Source: Plumapathes pennacea (lineage: Eukaryota > Cnidaria > Anthozoa > Antipatharia > Myriopathidae). Taken from it: a stretch of DNA of 64,000 nucleotides. Positions 21,752-34,907 of this stretch are shown one piece after another; the stretch's first letter is position 1, and every line of letters begins with the position of its first letter. A model generated the notes under the pieces. That model saw only the letters and a program-made list of their open reading frames with translations. It was not told the DNA's origin and did no database searches. Location: contig OZ038467.1 in the NCBI GenBank assembly GCA_964036295.1, positions 16,651,670-16,715,669 on the forward strand, written 5' to 3'. The position numbers were made by a program, and so were the translations under genes.

Positions 21752-23858
21752 TAATAATAATAATAATAATAGTTAAACAATTCAAAAATAACAGTAACAG
21801 TTAGATTCTTGGTAAGTTAAAAAAGGTGTACAATATAATATTTTAGAAATGGGTCAGAGGTTATAAATGCAATGAAACATCGTTTTATTAACTAGCTTAA
21901 TTATTAGAAAATATTTTATAGTAGTTAGGAAATAAAAAAATTGTTTCTTCTGTTGTTTAAACATGTTTGTTTTCTGTATAAGGGTGGCACGTGGAGGGCA
22001 GATTGAATCTGCTGGGCAGTTTTGGTCTGGCATTATTTCTTGCATGACTTGCATTGTGGGACTCGTGAATCCCTATTACAACCCTTCTCTAGTTTATATG
22101 CCAATATTATTGTTAGTAGGGATTCAGCGCAGTCGTTGCCTGATCTTGGAGGGATGAAGTTGAGTGACATAGTTTGCGATTTTGTTTTTCAATGGTTCAT
22201 ATTTATCACTGGTATACTTAGTGCTTGGTGATAAATGGAAGGAAATCAGTCAGAGTCGGGTGTTGCATTTTTTAGCAGCTGATATTTTACATGTCGTACA
22301 GTGGGCGTTTGGTGATAGAAGTGAAGAAGTTTTCTCGAAGATTGTTCACTTGTTTTGTTTTGAGTGATTGCCAGTGATAAGCTACTGTATCATATGCATA
22401 TTATGATATTGTTGAAATAAGGCAGATTTTATAAATAAGAAGTAATATTTGTATAGTAAATAGTAGAAAACAATAATAATAATAATAGTTAAAGAATTAA
22501 AAAAGAACAGTAACAGTTGGATTGTTGGTAAGTTAAACAAGGTGTACAATATAATATTTTAGAAATGGGTCAGAGGTTATAAATGCAATGAAATATCGTT
22601 GTATTAATTAGCTTAATTATTAGAAAATTTTTAATAGTAGTTAGGAAATAAAAAAGTTTCTTCTGTTGTTTAAAGATGTTTGTTTCTTGTATAAGGGTGG
22701 CAAGTGGAGGGCAGATTGAATCTGCTGGACAGTTTAGGTCTGGCATTATTGCTTGTGTGATTTGCATTGTTGGACTCGTGAGTCCCTGTTACAACCCTTC
22801 TCTAGTTTATATGCCAATATTATTGTTAGTAGTGATTCAGCGCAGTCGTTGCCTGGTCTGGGAGGGATGAAGTTGAGTGACATAGTTTTTGCTTTTGGTT
22901 TTCAATGGTTCCTATTTGTCACTGGTATACTGAGTGCTTGGTGATAAATGGAAGGAAATCAGTCAGAGTCTAGTGTTGGACTTTTTCAGCAGCTGATATT
23001 TTGCATGACGTACAGTGAGCGTTTGGTGATAGTAGTGAAGAAGTTTTCTCGAAGATTGTTCACTTGTTTTGTTTTGAGTGATTGCCACTGATAAACTACT
23101 GTATCATATGCATGTTATGATACTGTTGAAATAAGCCATATTTTATAAAAAAGAAGTAATATTTGTATAGTAAATAGTAGAAAATAAGAGTTAGATTGTT
23201 GGTAAGTTAAACAAGGTGTACAATATAATATTTTAAAAATGGGTCAGAGGTTATAAGTGCAATGAAATATCCTTTTATTAATTAGCTTAATTATTAGAAA
23301 ATATTTAATAGTAGTTAGGAAATAAAAAATATTTTCGTCTGTTGTTTCAACATGTTTGTTTTTTGTATAAGGGAGGCAAGTGGAGGGCAGATTGAATCTG
23401 CTGGCCAGTTTTGGTCTGGCATTATTTCTTGCATGACTTGCATAGTTGGACTCGTGAGTCCCTGTTACAACCCTTCTCTAGTTTATATGCCAATATAATT
23501 GTTAGTAGTGATTTAGCGCAGTCGTGTCCTGGTCTGGGAGGGATGAAGTTGAGTGACATAGTTTGTGCTTTTGTTTTTCAATGGTTCGTATTTGTCACTG
23601 GTATGCTGAGTGCTTGGTGATAAATGGAAGGAAATCAGTCAGAGTCCAGTGTTGGACTTTTTCAGCAGCTGATATTTTGCATGACATACAGTGAGCGTTT
23701 GGTGATAGTAGTGAAGAAGTTTTCTCGAAGATTGTTCACTTGTTTTGTTTTGAGTGATTGCCACTGATAAACTACTGTATCATATGCATGTTATGATACT
23801 GTTGAAATAAGCCATATTTTATAAAAAAGAAGTAATATTTGTATAGTAAATAGTAGAA

Positions 23859-23889
<31 letters not shown>

Positions 23890-24576
23890 GTTAAAGAATT
23901 AAAAAATACCAGTAAGAGTTAGATTGTTGGTAAGTTAAACGGGGTGTACAATATAATATTTTAAAAATGGGTCAGGTTATAAATGCAATGAAATATCGTT
24001 TTATTAATTAGCTTAATTATTAGAAAATATTTAATAGTAGTTAGGAAATAAAAAATATTTTCGTCTGTTGTTTCAACATGTTTGTTTTCTGTATAAGGGA
24101 GGGAAGTGGAGGGCAGATTGAATCTGCTGGTCAGTTTTGGTCTGGCATTATTTCTTGCATGACTTGCATTGTTGGACTCGTGAGTCCCTGTTACAACCCT
24201 TCTCTAGTTTATATGCCAATATAATTGTTAGTAGTGATTTAGCGCAGTCTTTTTCTGGTCTGGGAGGGATGAAGTTGAGTGACATAGTTTGTGCTTTTGT
24301 TTTTCAATGCTTGCTCTTTGTCACTGGTATACTGAGTGCTTGGTGATAAATGGAAGGAAATCAGTCAGAGTCTAGTGTTGGACTTTTTCAGCAGCTGATA
24401 TTTTGCATGACATACAGTGAGCGTTTGGTGATAGTAGTGAAGAAGTTTTCTGGAAGATTTGTTCACTTGTTTTGTTTTGAGTTATTGCCACTGATAAACT
24501 ACTGCATGTTATGATAGTGTTGAAATAAGCGATATTTTATAAAAAAGAAGTAATATTCTTATAGTAAATAGTAGAA

Positions 24577-24607
<31 letters not shown>

Positions 24608-26031
24608 GTTAAAGAATTAAAAAATACCCGTAAGAGTTAGATTGTTGGTAAGTTAAGCAAGGTGTACAATATAATATTTTAAAAATGGGTCAGAGGTTAT
24701 AAATGCAACGAAATATCGTTTTATTAATTAGCTTAATTATTAGAAAATATTTAATAGTAGTTAGGAAATAAAAAAAATTGTTTTTTCTGTTGTTTAAACA
24801 TGTTTTTTTTGTATAAGAGTGGCAAGTTGAGGGCAGATTGAATCTTCTGGCCAGTTTTAGTCTGGCATTATTTGTTGTGTGACTTGCATTGTTGGACTAG
24901 TGAGTCGCTGTTACAACCCTTCTCTAGTTTATATGCCAATATTATTGTTAGTAGTGATTCAGCGCAGTCGTTGCCTGGTCTTGGAGGGATGAAGTTGAGT
25001 GACATAGTTTGCGCTTTTGTTTTTGAATAGTTTTTATTTATTTCTAGTATACTTAGTGCTTGGTTATCATTGGAAGGAAATCAGTCAGAGTCTGGTGTTA
25101 GACTTTTTCAGTGCCTGATATTTTGCATGACGTACAGTGAGCGTTTGGTGATAGTAGTGAAGAAGTTTTCTCGAAGATTGTTCACTTGTTTTGTTTTGAG
25201 TGATTGCCACTGATAAGCTACTGTATCATATGCATGTTATGATAGTGTTGAAATAAACCATATTTTATAAATAAGAAGTAATATTTGTATATTAAATAGT
25301 AGAAAATAATAATAATAATAATAATAATAATAGTTAAAGAATTAAAAAATAACAGTAACAGTTAGATTCTTGGTAAGTTAAACAAGGTGTATAATATAAT
25401 ATTTTAGAAATGGGTCAGAGATTATAAATGCAATGAAATATCGTTTTATTAATTAGCTTAATTATTAGAAAATATTTCATAGTAGTTACGAAATAAAAAA
25501 AATAGTTTTTTCTGTTGTTTAAAGATGTTTGTTTTTTATATAAGGGTGGCAAGTGGAGGGTAGATTGAATCTGCTGGGCAGTTTTGATCTGGCATTACTT
25601 CTTGGATGACTTGCATTGTTGGACTCGTCAGTCCCTCTTTCAACCCTTGTCTAGTTTATATGCGAATATTATTGTTAGTAGTGATTTCGTGCAGTCGTGT
25701 CCTTGTCTTGGAGGGATGAAGTTGAGTGACATAGTTTGCGCTTTTGTTTTTCAATGGTTGCTATTTGTCACTGGTATACTTACTGCTTGGTGATAAATGG
25801 AAGGAAATCAGTCAGAGTGTGGTGTTGGACTGTTTGAGCAGCTGATATTTTGCATGACGTACAGTGAGCGTTTGGTGATAGTAGTGAAGAAGTTTTCTCG
25901 AAGATTGTTCACTTGTTTTGTTTCGAGTAATTGCCACTGATAAGCAACTGTATGATATGCATATTATGGTATTGTTGAAATAAGCCAGATTTTATAAATA
26001 AGAAGTAATATTTGTATATTAAATAGTAGAA

Positions 26032-26083
<52 letters not shown>

Positions 26084-27746
26084 GTTAAAGAATTAAAAAA
26101 TTACAGTAACAGTTAGATTGTTGGTAAGTTAAACAAGGTGTACAATATAATATTTTAGAAATGGGTCAGAGGTAATAAATTGAATGAAATATTGTTTTAT
26201 TAATTAGCTTAATTATTAGAAAATATTTATTAGTAGTTAGGAAATAAAAAAATAGTTTCTTTTGTTGTTTAAAGATGTTTGTTTTCTGTATAAGGGTGGT
26301 AAGTGGAGGGCAGATTGAATCTGCTGGCCAGTTTTGGTCTGGCATTATTTCTTCCCTGACTTGCATTGTTAGACTCGTTAGTCCCTGTTGCAACCCTTCT
26401 CTAGTTTATATGCCAATATTATTGTTAGTAGTGATTCAGCGCAGTCGTTGCCTGATATTGGAGGGATGAAGTTGAGTGACATAGTTTGCGCTTTTGTTTT
26501 TCATGGTTCTTATTTGTCAATGGTATACTTAGTGCTTAGTGATAAATGGAAGGAAATCAGACAGAGTCTAGTGTTGGATTTTTTCAGCAGCTGATATTTT
26601 GCATGTCGTACAGTGAGCGTTTGGTGATAATAGTGAAGATGTTTTCTCGAATATTGTTCACTTGTTTTGGTTTGAGTGATTGCCACTGATAAGCTACTGT
26701 ATCATATGCGCATTATAATATTGTTGAAATAAGCCACATTTTATATATAAGATGTAATATTTGTATAGTTAATAGTAGAAAATAATAATAATACTTAAAG
26801 AAATAAAAATAACAGTAACAGTTAGATTGTTGGTAAGTTAAACAAGGTGTACAATATAATACTTTAGAAATGGGTCAGAGGTTATAAATGCAATGAAATA
26901 TCGTTGTATTAATTAGTTTAATTATTAGAAAATATTTAATAGTAGTTAGGAAATAAAAAAAATAGTTTCTTCTGTTGTTTAAACATCTTTGTGTTTTGTA
27001 TAAGGGTGGCAAGTGAAGGGCAGATTGAATCTGCTGGCCAGTTTTGGTCTGGCATTATTTGTTGTGTGACTTCCATTGTTCGGCTCGTGAGTACCTGTTA
27101 CAATCCTTCTCTAGTTTATATGCCAACAGTATTGCTAGTAGTGATTCAGCGCAGTCATTGCCTGGACTTGGAGGGATGAAGTTGAGTGACATAGTTTGTG
27201 CTTTTGTTTTTCAATGGTTCCTATTTATTTCTGGTATAGTTATTGTTTGGTGATAAATGGAAGGAAATCAGTCAGAGTCTGGTGTTGGAGTTTTTCAGCA
27301 GCTGATATTTTACATGGCGTACAATGAGCGTTCGGTGATAGTAGTGAAGAAGTTTTCTCGAAGATTGTTCACTTGTTTTGTTTTGAGTGATTGCCACTGA
27401 TAAGCTACTGTATCAGATGCATTTCATGATATTGTTGAAATAAGGCAGATTTTATAAATAAGAAGTAATTTTTTTTATAGTAAATACTAGAAAATAATAA
27501 TAATAATAATAATAGTTAAAGAATTAAAAAATAACGGTAATAGTTAAATGTTTGGTAAGTTAAACAAGATGTACAATATAATATTTTAGAAATGGGTCAG
27601 GTTATAAATGCAATGAAATATCGTTTTATTAATTAGATTAATTATTAGAAAATATTTAATAGTAGTTAAGAAATAAAAAAATAGTTTCGTCTGTTGTTTA
27701 AACATGCTTGTTTTTTGTATAAGGGTGGCAAGTGGAGGGCAGATTG
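21418..27746 (+). repeat. Main satellite array, about 9 units of 675-750 bp
   Basis: The marker GCGTTTGGTGATAG recurs near 22305, 23019, 23695, 24420, 25140, 25867, 26616 and 27330. Each unit has AAATAAGAAGTAATATTTG, an (AAT)n tract of variable length, GGGTCAGAGGTTATAAATGC, AGATTGAATCTGCTGG, a GGGATGAAGTTGAGTGACAT block and GATTGCCACTGATAAGC. The first unit is shortened: a deletion at about 21604 joins GCTTAATTATT to TGTTTTGAGTG. The array is broken at 27746 by the helicase transposon. Short open frames of 62-69 codons recur on both strands, but I do not treat them as genes. Confidence 0.95.
27738..27746 (+). repeat. Target-site duplication, left copy
   Basis: GGCAGATTG directly precedes the left terminal repeat. 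The same 9 bases follow the right terminal repeat at 34908-34916. An uninterrupted satellite unit has the sequence once (GGCAGATTGAATCTGCTGG), so this is a true 9-bp duplication. Confidence 0.85.
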
Positions 27747-27903
27747 TAGCCTGCGTAGCTGGCGGTCTCATTCGATGCGGTTGAACGGTGTTCACGGGCG
27801 CCATTTTGTACTGATGGCGGATGGGAGACTGAGGTCGAGTGACAAAATTACGGGGCGGGGGCGGGAGAAAAGACCGCCTGCCCGATGACCATGGGTTTTC
27901 GAC
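27747..27903 (+). repeat. Left terminal inverted repeat
   Basis: Starts TAGCCTGCGTAGCTGGCGG and ends GACCATGGGTTTTCGAC. It is the reverse complement of 34737-34907 apart from an extra G-rich stretch in the right copy. The helicase start codon lies 60 bp inside. Confidence 0.92.
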
Positions 27904-27962
27904 TGGCTGCGTGCACCAGTGCACGCAGCATTCTGATTGGCTAAGAATTTTAAACTGTCAAG

Positions 27963-30091
27963 ATGGCGGATTTGATCGATATTGTTTTTGAGGAAGCTTT
28001 GAATAAGTTTAATATTTTAAGAGGTTGCGAACGCGGGATCGTCCCGAAAAAGGAACAGGAAAACGCTGTAAAAGATTTACTCTCTGGGAAGGATGTGGTC
28101 GCCATTTTGCCGAGTGGCTTTGGAAAAAGTCTTATTTTTACTTTGTTCGTGCTTGCGAAGGAGAAGGGAACTGTAAACGGTTCCGCGTCTGTTTTGGTTG
28201 TCTCCCCGCTCAAGAGCTTGATAGCTGACCAAATAGTGGAGATGCAATCGCTAGATTGCACAGCGAAGGAACTCACAAGTGAGAGCTTGTCTGACATTAT
28301 TACGAATACACCGCAGTTTGTGTATTGCTCTGCCGAGCAAGCGCTCGATAAGAGATTCCTAGATGCGCTAAAAGATGACAGTGCAGGTCTCCATCGGAAC
28401 GTGGAAGCAATTGTCGTGGACGAGGCACACACGGTGGAATCCTGGACAGGACAAAGGTGTGCGATCTTATGCGATCTTTAAAATGTCTAATACACACAAA
28501 CAAGGTCTCAGAAACGTGATATCTGCTTCATACACACAGGAACAAGCAAGGACCGGGTAAAGGCGCGTTTCGCAGTGCTTATGGAAAACTTTCAATTCTT
28601 ATGTCCCTGTGTAAACAAGGTATGAACTTTACATTGCAGAACACGAAGTATATACTCTGTCACTCTCGTTGAAACTATTTTAGAAGTCCTTTTGTCACAG
28701 CAGTGGTTGTTCAGTGAGCTAACCCAGCAGCAGTTTGAATGTGTTTTTGTCGAACATGAATTTTAATCAGACTAGCCAAAAAGGTTTGACTGGGCCCTGG
28801 ATTTTCCATTTGGCAACCTTTTATATTTAAAATAATTAAAATACTGTTACTCATATACAATGTTTTTTATGTCCATTCAGCAACTCCAATGTTAGCCCTT
28901 ACTGGAACTGCAGACAAAAATACAGAAAATACAATTGTTGCAGACCTGCTGATGAAAAGCCCATCAAGGCTGTTTGTGAGCCCAAACAGACTGAACTTGC
29001 GACTGTCTGTCAAGAAAGTTTCCAGGACTAGCATGCTGAACCAGCTGGACTGGATTGTAGATTTGATCAAGCAATTTGGAAAAGACACTCCAAAGACAAT
29101 TGTCTTCTGTGACACCATGTACTCTATTGCCAGTGTGTACAATTACATGTTAATGAAGCTGCAATGTCATGCATTCTACCCAACACACTCTAAGAAAAGA
29201 GAGGACTGCATATTGGGGATCTTTCACTCCTTGACCCACAAAATGTACAAGGAAAGGTTGCTAAATTCCCTCAAGTGTGGTGGAACAAAAAGGGTAGCAA
29301 TTGCTACCACAGCTCTAAGCATGGGTGTGAATTTCCCAGACATACGCCATGTTGTAATGTTTGGACCTGCTAGAAGCCTTTTGGACTTACACCAAGAAGC
29401 AGGTAGAGCAGGACGTGATGGATTGCAGTCAAATGTGGTTATTTATTACTACGGCCAACAATTGTCTCACTGTGATATTGATGTGCGAGACTTTTTGAAG
29501 TCAAGTGGATGCTACCGGGTAGCCAGTTTGGCAAGTTTTGATGCAAATGTTGTGCCATGTTCACCTGCTCATGACTGCTGTAATTTCTGTGCAAGGTCTT
29601 GTGCATGCAGTTTTATGTCCAATGAATGTTTAGAACCTGAGAAGCCTTTTGAAATGGAGAATGTTCCATGTGAGGCATCAGAACCACTCTACAGAACTGT
29701 TTCAGATGTGGACAAGAACATTTTAAGTGCTTCTCTGTCTGAGTTGGAAAGCAACCTGTCCTCTGGTGCTGGTGCAACTCCATCTGCCACATTCGGATCA
29801 GCAGCCTACCATGGATTTTCACAAGAGCTTATTTCTGATGTGGTAGCTAATTGTCACAAGTTATTTACAATTGAGGACATAATGACAAATGTGCCAGTGT
29901 TTTCAAGAAAGCATGCTGTGAAGATCATCGAAATTCTACATGAACTTTTTGATGACATTGCAGAATGTTCTTTAAACAACACAACCTTCCTCTGTGATGT
30001 TGACGAACTTCCTGAGTTGTGCAGGATCAACTTGTTGGAGAGTGAGTACAATGATGAGGAAGAACTTGCTGATTTGGATTTAACTGAGTGA
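27963..30091 (+). CDS. RecQ-type SF2 DNA helicase of the transposon (3 exons)
   Basis: The exons I infer are 27963-28456, 28540-28619 and 28881-30091. Donors (AAAG|GTGTGC, CAAG|GTATGA), acceptors (CACACAG|G, CATTCAG|C) and codon phases all agree, giving 594 codons. Motifs are Walker A LPSGFGKS (residues about 49-56), SPLKSLIADQ, the DEAH box VVDEAHTVESWTG (about 151), LTGTADKNTENT, TIVFCDT and motif VI LHQEAGRAGRDG, followed by a Cys cluster (CSPAHDCCNFCARSCACSF) like the RecQ zinc region. The N-terminal start at ATG 27963 sits just inside the terminal repeat. The product should be an ATP-driven 3'-5' helicase, presumably acting on the element's own DNA. No inactivating change is visible. Confidence 0.88.
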
Positions 30092-30310
30092 CTCCATTAT
30101 TCTTGTACAGTATTCCTTACTGGTATTTTTGTTTGCATGACTTAATTTCACTATATTTGTGGTTGTGCATCATCATGAAATACAGACATCGAAAAGTTAT
30201 TTAAAAAAATACCGAAATCTAGATCTTTTTAGTACAAGTTTATTGCTGAATCGAAAAGTTCATCTTTCATGATAATTTAAGTACCAGTAAACTCACACAT
30301 TGTACTTCTT

Positions 30311-33300
30311 TTACTGAAAAAGAGGTTCCCAAGTTTTAATGAGTCCTGTCATCCAGGAGTGCAGGTCTCTGTAATCAAGATTCTTCAAAATGTTCCGTGG
30401 AAAGACAGGGTAGGATAGATGCCCCTTTCTCCCCGACTGATGTTTGAAAGCTTTAATCTGCATTAAGTCTTTCACCATCTGTGCTACTGGAATCTCAGGT
30501 TTTCCCATTGACCTCCGACCTGGGCTCTGTTTCAAACTGCAATCTATATCAATGGAATCCAGTACCATTTCCATTGGCTTCACGGTGTTAGCCAATCTGG
30601 CAGCAGAAGCTTCACTTATGTTTGCACCAAGGGATCTCCACATGGTCTTCACAGTCTTGTTGAGCTGTTCCATTCGAAGGTCCAAGGGGATGTTACCACC
30701 TTTTGTCCCATGCTTGTTAAAGAATCTGTTCCACTTTAGGTAATGGGCCTCTTCTTCAGACAGAATTCCTTCAAGTTTGACTAGGTATAACAGAACAGCA
30801 TAGGCATACTTTGTCTTCCCATGGGCTTTGTACACCAAAAGAGCCAATTTGTACAAATCATGGAGTCTTTCCCCATCGCCTTCTTTGATGGCATCATCAA
30901 ATTCAAAGAGAATGAGACCAAATACAAGTTTGCCCCTGTGGTAATTTAGCAGGTGATCTTCAGCAGTTTTGGCCTGTTCCTCCACCACCTGGTTGTAATT
31001 TGCAACACCAACATGACTTTGGGATTCATGCCTAGCAAAAGATTGAGGTTTGTGTAAAAGTATGAAATGAATTTGGGTTTGGGAATTCAGTTTGTTGATG
31101 ACATTTTTCAGGCATGGATAAAATCTGGTAAAACATAACAGCTGTCAGTACCAACATTATACCAACCTGTTCCTTGTACACTTTGTTGAAAAGACTACTC
31201 CACATGAAGCACGGCAGTGCAAGTAGCCCAAACTATCTTTCTCAATGCCATGCTGGTACTGCTCATAGATGGTGCCATGCTGTTGAACTTCATGCCTGGA
31301 AAAACAATGCACAAAAAAACTGCTGAAATGGATTATATCAATATTGAATTTCCTTATCTGTAGTAAGTTTAGCAGGCCAAAAACTTATGTGACATACTGT
31401 GCAGTTTAGTGTCTAGAAATCTATACTATTTGTTTGAACTTGATTAGTCTTTGGTGAATTGACCAGATACATGCATGTGACTTCCCATTTAGCTTACTTA
31501 CTTGACTCTTGATGAGTGGTGAACATATGTCTTGTCACATTCACCAACACGGCAGTTGAAACCATAAGATGTGGCATCCTGAAGTTTCTGCACTTGCTGC
31601 ATCAGGGGTTCAACTTCCTCATTTGTCAGCAGGACTTTTTGGACATGTGCCATACACAGCTCCATTAACCAGGTGCGCCGTGTTTCTTTGGGGACACCTT
31701 TATCAGGGATTATATAGTCCGGGTAATCTAAAAGTCAGGAAGACTAATAAGTAAAAGGTAAGCGTTCTGATGTGATTAAAAGTGATTCCATAGCAGCATA
31801 AATGTCCAAATAAGTCCCCCCCTTAGAAAAAGTAATCATGGTATGGTACAGATTGCATTCACAACTCGCAACATTGTTTTAATAAGTCCCCCCCCTCCCT
31901 AATTCAAATAATTAAGATCCTAGTCACCTAATTGAGCATTTGTTGTAAAATGCATGTTACATGATTATTTTTTACTTTCATACCATCCATCTTAACCATC
32001 CCTGACATCTCCATAAAGGAAGAACAAATGTGTGCCTCAATTTCTTGTTGATGAAACTCTTTGTATTCATTGTAATTGTTATGAACACCCTTGGCTGCAT
32101 TTGTCTCTTGTGTCCTGTTAATACTGGCACGCGTAGTTCCAATTTCAGCAGGTGAGGAGTGTGATACGAATGTATCAAATTCCACCTAATTTAAGAATTA
32201 AAAAAACAGGGGTTTCAGTACATGAAACAAAATATAGAATGTTTATTAAATCAGGATTTACCGAATATAAATTGAGCTTAGCATGCCAGTCAGCAAATTC
32301 CGTTTCAAGACCCTCCAGTCTGTCATATGGATTGTCTCCATCCTGATAGGTCCATTTGGTGTTTCTAGCTCTTTCTTCAAATAATTGATCCCCATGGAAA
32401 GGCACTGACTGTACAACATGTTTGCCCTCCGAGTTGTTGATGCAGGGAACATACTTCTCTTGATTTGTGATTAGTAGTCTTGCCATTTCACCCGCAACAT
32501 TGGGATTGAGGAACTGAACACCAAGGCAGCACTGTTAGAGAGAAACAATCATGGAAGTTGATTTCATGGAATGAAACTATTCACAGAAAGCCATTTATTT
32601 CAGTCACTGAGAGTCATGGCTCCTTTTGTCCATGGATGGCATGCGAACCATCTGTTAAAACTCAATATTACTCACAGTTTCAGATTTATTTGCCATTTCT
32701 TTTGAATAGCGGTGCGGAATGTGGTAGATTGCCACGTCTTTCAGGTGCTGAAATTTTGGGAGGTACTTGGTTACTGTTCTGCTCACCAACACTGCCCAAC
32801 TTTGTGTCAGCCTTTGCTGAACAGCTTTAACAGGGAGGAGATCAATGGGCTGGATATTGCACAGAGGTTTCCTGGGGCTACTCTTTTCCATGGAGGGCTC
32901 CACTACCCGATGGACTACAGCATACTGTTGGGTCCAATGAATCGACCTATTCTGATGTTGTGTGCTCTGAATCCTTGCATAAACCATTAGGTCAATGTTA
33001 TCACCAACAATTCTGGAAAATATAAAAAATATAGTCCCTTTTAACACGATTTCTTTTTCTGCCAAAATTAAATTCATTTTTGTGCTTGAAATTTATTTCC
33101 CGCGAATAAAAGTAGAAAAGAAACAGAAAAATCTGGCCATAACTGGCCCAATGGCCGACAATAAAGTTATACACTCAAACGATGTGGCTTACTTGTAAAG
33201 AGGCAATTTTTCCTTGGACAAACTGCGAATTGCTCTCTGTAGGTCGTCTTCAGTTGGGACGTCTTCAGGAACACTGTACAACAGCTCCTGGCAATGCTTG

Positions 33301-34626
33301 AAGACACCGCTTTCGTAATTTGTGTAGCCCTTCATGGTGGTCTCCGAAAAATCGACTTCGGTCTGCATGCGGTCTTCCATAAACACGCCAAGTTGTTTTT
33401 CCCTGACTTCTTTCAGCAAAAGAGCAGTGGCCTTGTTGGTTTCGATCTGGCTTTTCCAGAACTGCACTTTAGCCTCGCAGTTTGATCCTATTTTCTTCTG
33501 GAAGTTCACGAGGGTGTCTGGTGACATGCAAACACCAAGTTTCTGTAATCGCTCTATGTCTTGATGCTTTGCACCGCTGTGAAAGAGGATTGCTGAAATT
33601 CGGTACGCGACAGCAGACATTTTAAGGTTCCTACATCTCGCAGCAACAGCAGTGGACAAAGCGATTGAATTGACCGTTTTGACATCAGGTTCCGAAGTGG
33701 CATTACAGGCTCCGAATACATGAAATCCAGAAGGGGCACCACACTTCAACCTCGTGGACCAGAAGCTTGTTGGAAAATGTTGATAGTTCTTCTGCTGTCT
33801 TCTTTTGTAGTATGGAATCGGTTGCATCCCCACAGTATTCCTTGAACTCTTTTGCGATGGTCTTTCTTAAGGGCACAGACAGTTCATCGCGAACATAAGT
33901 ATGTTGAAAAACAAGATTTGCGACAGCATTCCAATTCTTGCGCGAGATGTTCACAATCATGGATTTCGTTTTATCATCAAATGAACTGTAACTTTCCAGA
34001 CGACCACTTGGCGAGGCAATAACCACTTTTACATCGGTTGTGCCCTTCTTCTGAAGCAATCCTTCCACGTTCAGCTCAGATAGAACTTTGTCGGAGATGA
34101 TGTTTTTATCTCTTGGTATCATTCTTTCAACTTGAAATGGCAATGATTTCCTCGCAGGCGCATTGGGTTTTTGCATTTTCTTTGCTTGCGGGCTTCTTGC
34201 TGGAGAAGATACGGTTGTTGGCAGCTGCCGCTTGACTCTGCTGTCCGATTCACCGTCACTTGAAACAGCAGCTCGGACCGCTGCATCGTTCAATCCCGAC
34301 GAAACGTACTGGTAAAAGTTATGAGCATTCCTTATCTTTCTTCCACAGCTTTGGCATACGCGCTCCGACAACCCGGCAGATCTCGCGACGTTTAGTCCAA
34401 TTGCTTCACACAACTCCGACAAAGTTCGATCGGAACCTTTCCCGGCCTTGAATAGATTTTCCGTGGAAATCTTTGAAGTCTTTTGGAAATCTCCAAATTT
34501 AATTTTAAAAGAACAATTGCACAACCTGCAGAAATCGTTCCAGTGTCCAACACTTTTTTTTCTCTTAGGTACTACCTTCTTTGGCGTTTGTTTCTGTACG
34601 TCCGAAAAACTTTGACAGCTCGCCAT
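30311..34626 (-). CDS. Zinc-finger transposase of the transposon (7 exons, one frameshift)
   Basis: The exons I infer (- strand) are 34626-33193, 33012-32676, 32531-32262, 32185-31984, 31727-31502, 31295-31167 and 31031-30311. All junctions have GT/AG and compatible phases; exon 6 needs a GTTGGT donor. Total length is one base over a multiple of three, which fits one frameshift in exon 1 near 33720, where frame 34815-33703 passes to 33833-33189. The N-terminus has a paired-Cys finger (CRLCNCSF at about 33-40, CQSCGRKI at about 91-98). Exon 2 starts with IVGDNIDLMVYAR, a candidate catalytic-Asp site. Exon 7 holds YLKWNRFFNKHGTKGGNIP and LDLRMEQLNK. I infer a DDE/D-type transposase of roughly 1,105 aa. 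Similar multi-exon proteins are common in coral gene sets as uncharacterised proteins. Confidence 0.75.
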
Positions 34627-34736
34627 GTGTATTTTAGAAGTTTGTTGTGAGAAAAACGTGTCATGTGTCAAGATGGTGTCAGTAAATTTGACAACTGACA
34701 TCCCATTGCTGATTGGCCTGTCAAAAGTGAGCGGAT

Positions 34737-34907
34737 GTCGAAAACCCATGGTCATCGGGCAGGCGGTCTTTTCTCCCGCCCCCGCCCCCCTCCCCCCACC
34801 CCGTAATTTTGTCACTCGACCTCAGTCTCCCATCCGCCATCAGTACAAAATGGCGCCCGTGAACACCGTTCAACCGCATCGAATGAGACCGCCAGCTACG
34901 CAGGCTA
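34737..34907 (-). repeat. Right terminal inverted repeat
   Basis: Reverse complement of the left repeat, ending CGCCAGCTACGCAGGCTA. It holds an extra C-rich insert (about 14 bp, near 34785-34800) relative to the left copy. The transposase start codon lies about 110 bp inside. Confidence 0.92.

Larger units (their letters stand above)
27747..34907. mobile_element. 7.16-kb DNA transposon with RecQ-type helicase and zinc-finger transposase
   Basis: The element has about 157-bp terminal inverted repeats starting TAGCCTGCGTAGCTGGCGG and a 9-bp duplication, and sits inside a satellite unit. It carries two convergent spliced genes: a + strand helicase (27963-30091) and a - strand zinc-finger protein with transposase features (30311-34626), separated by about 220 bp at their 3' ends. 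Helicase-bearing Academ transposons (AcademH) are the closest described type I know, but this assignment is inference, and the duplication is longer than the 3-4 bp usual for Academ. Confidence 0.88.

Noticed and set aside
22022-27253. Repeated 62-69 codon ORFs in satellite units as a gene family
   Set aside because: They recur only because the satellite recurs, open frames overlap on both strands, and differences between copies look unconstrained.
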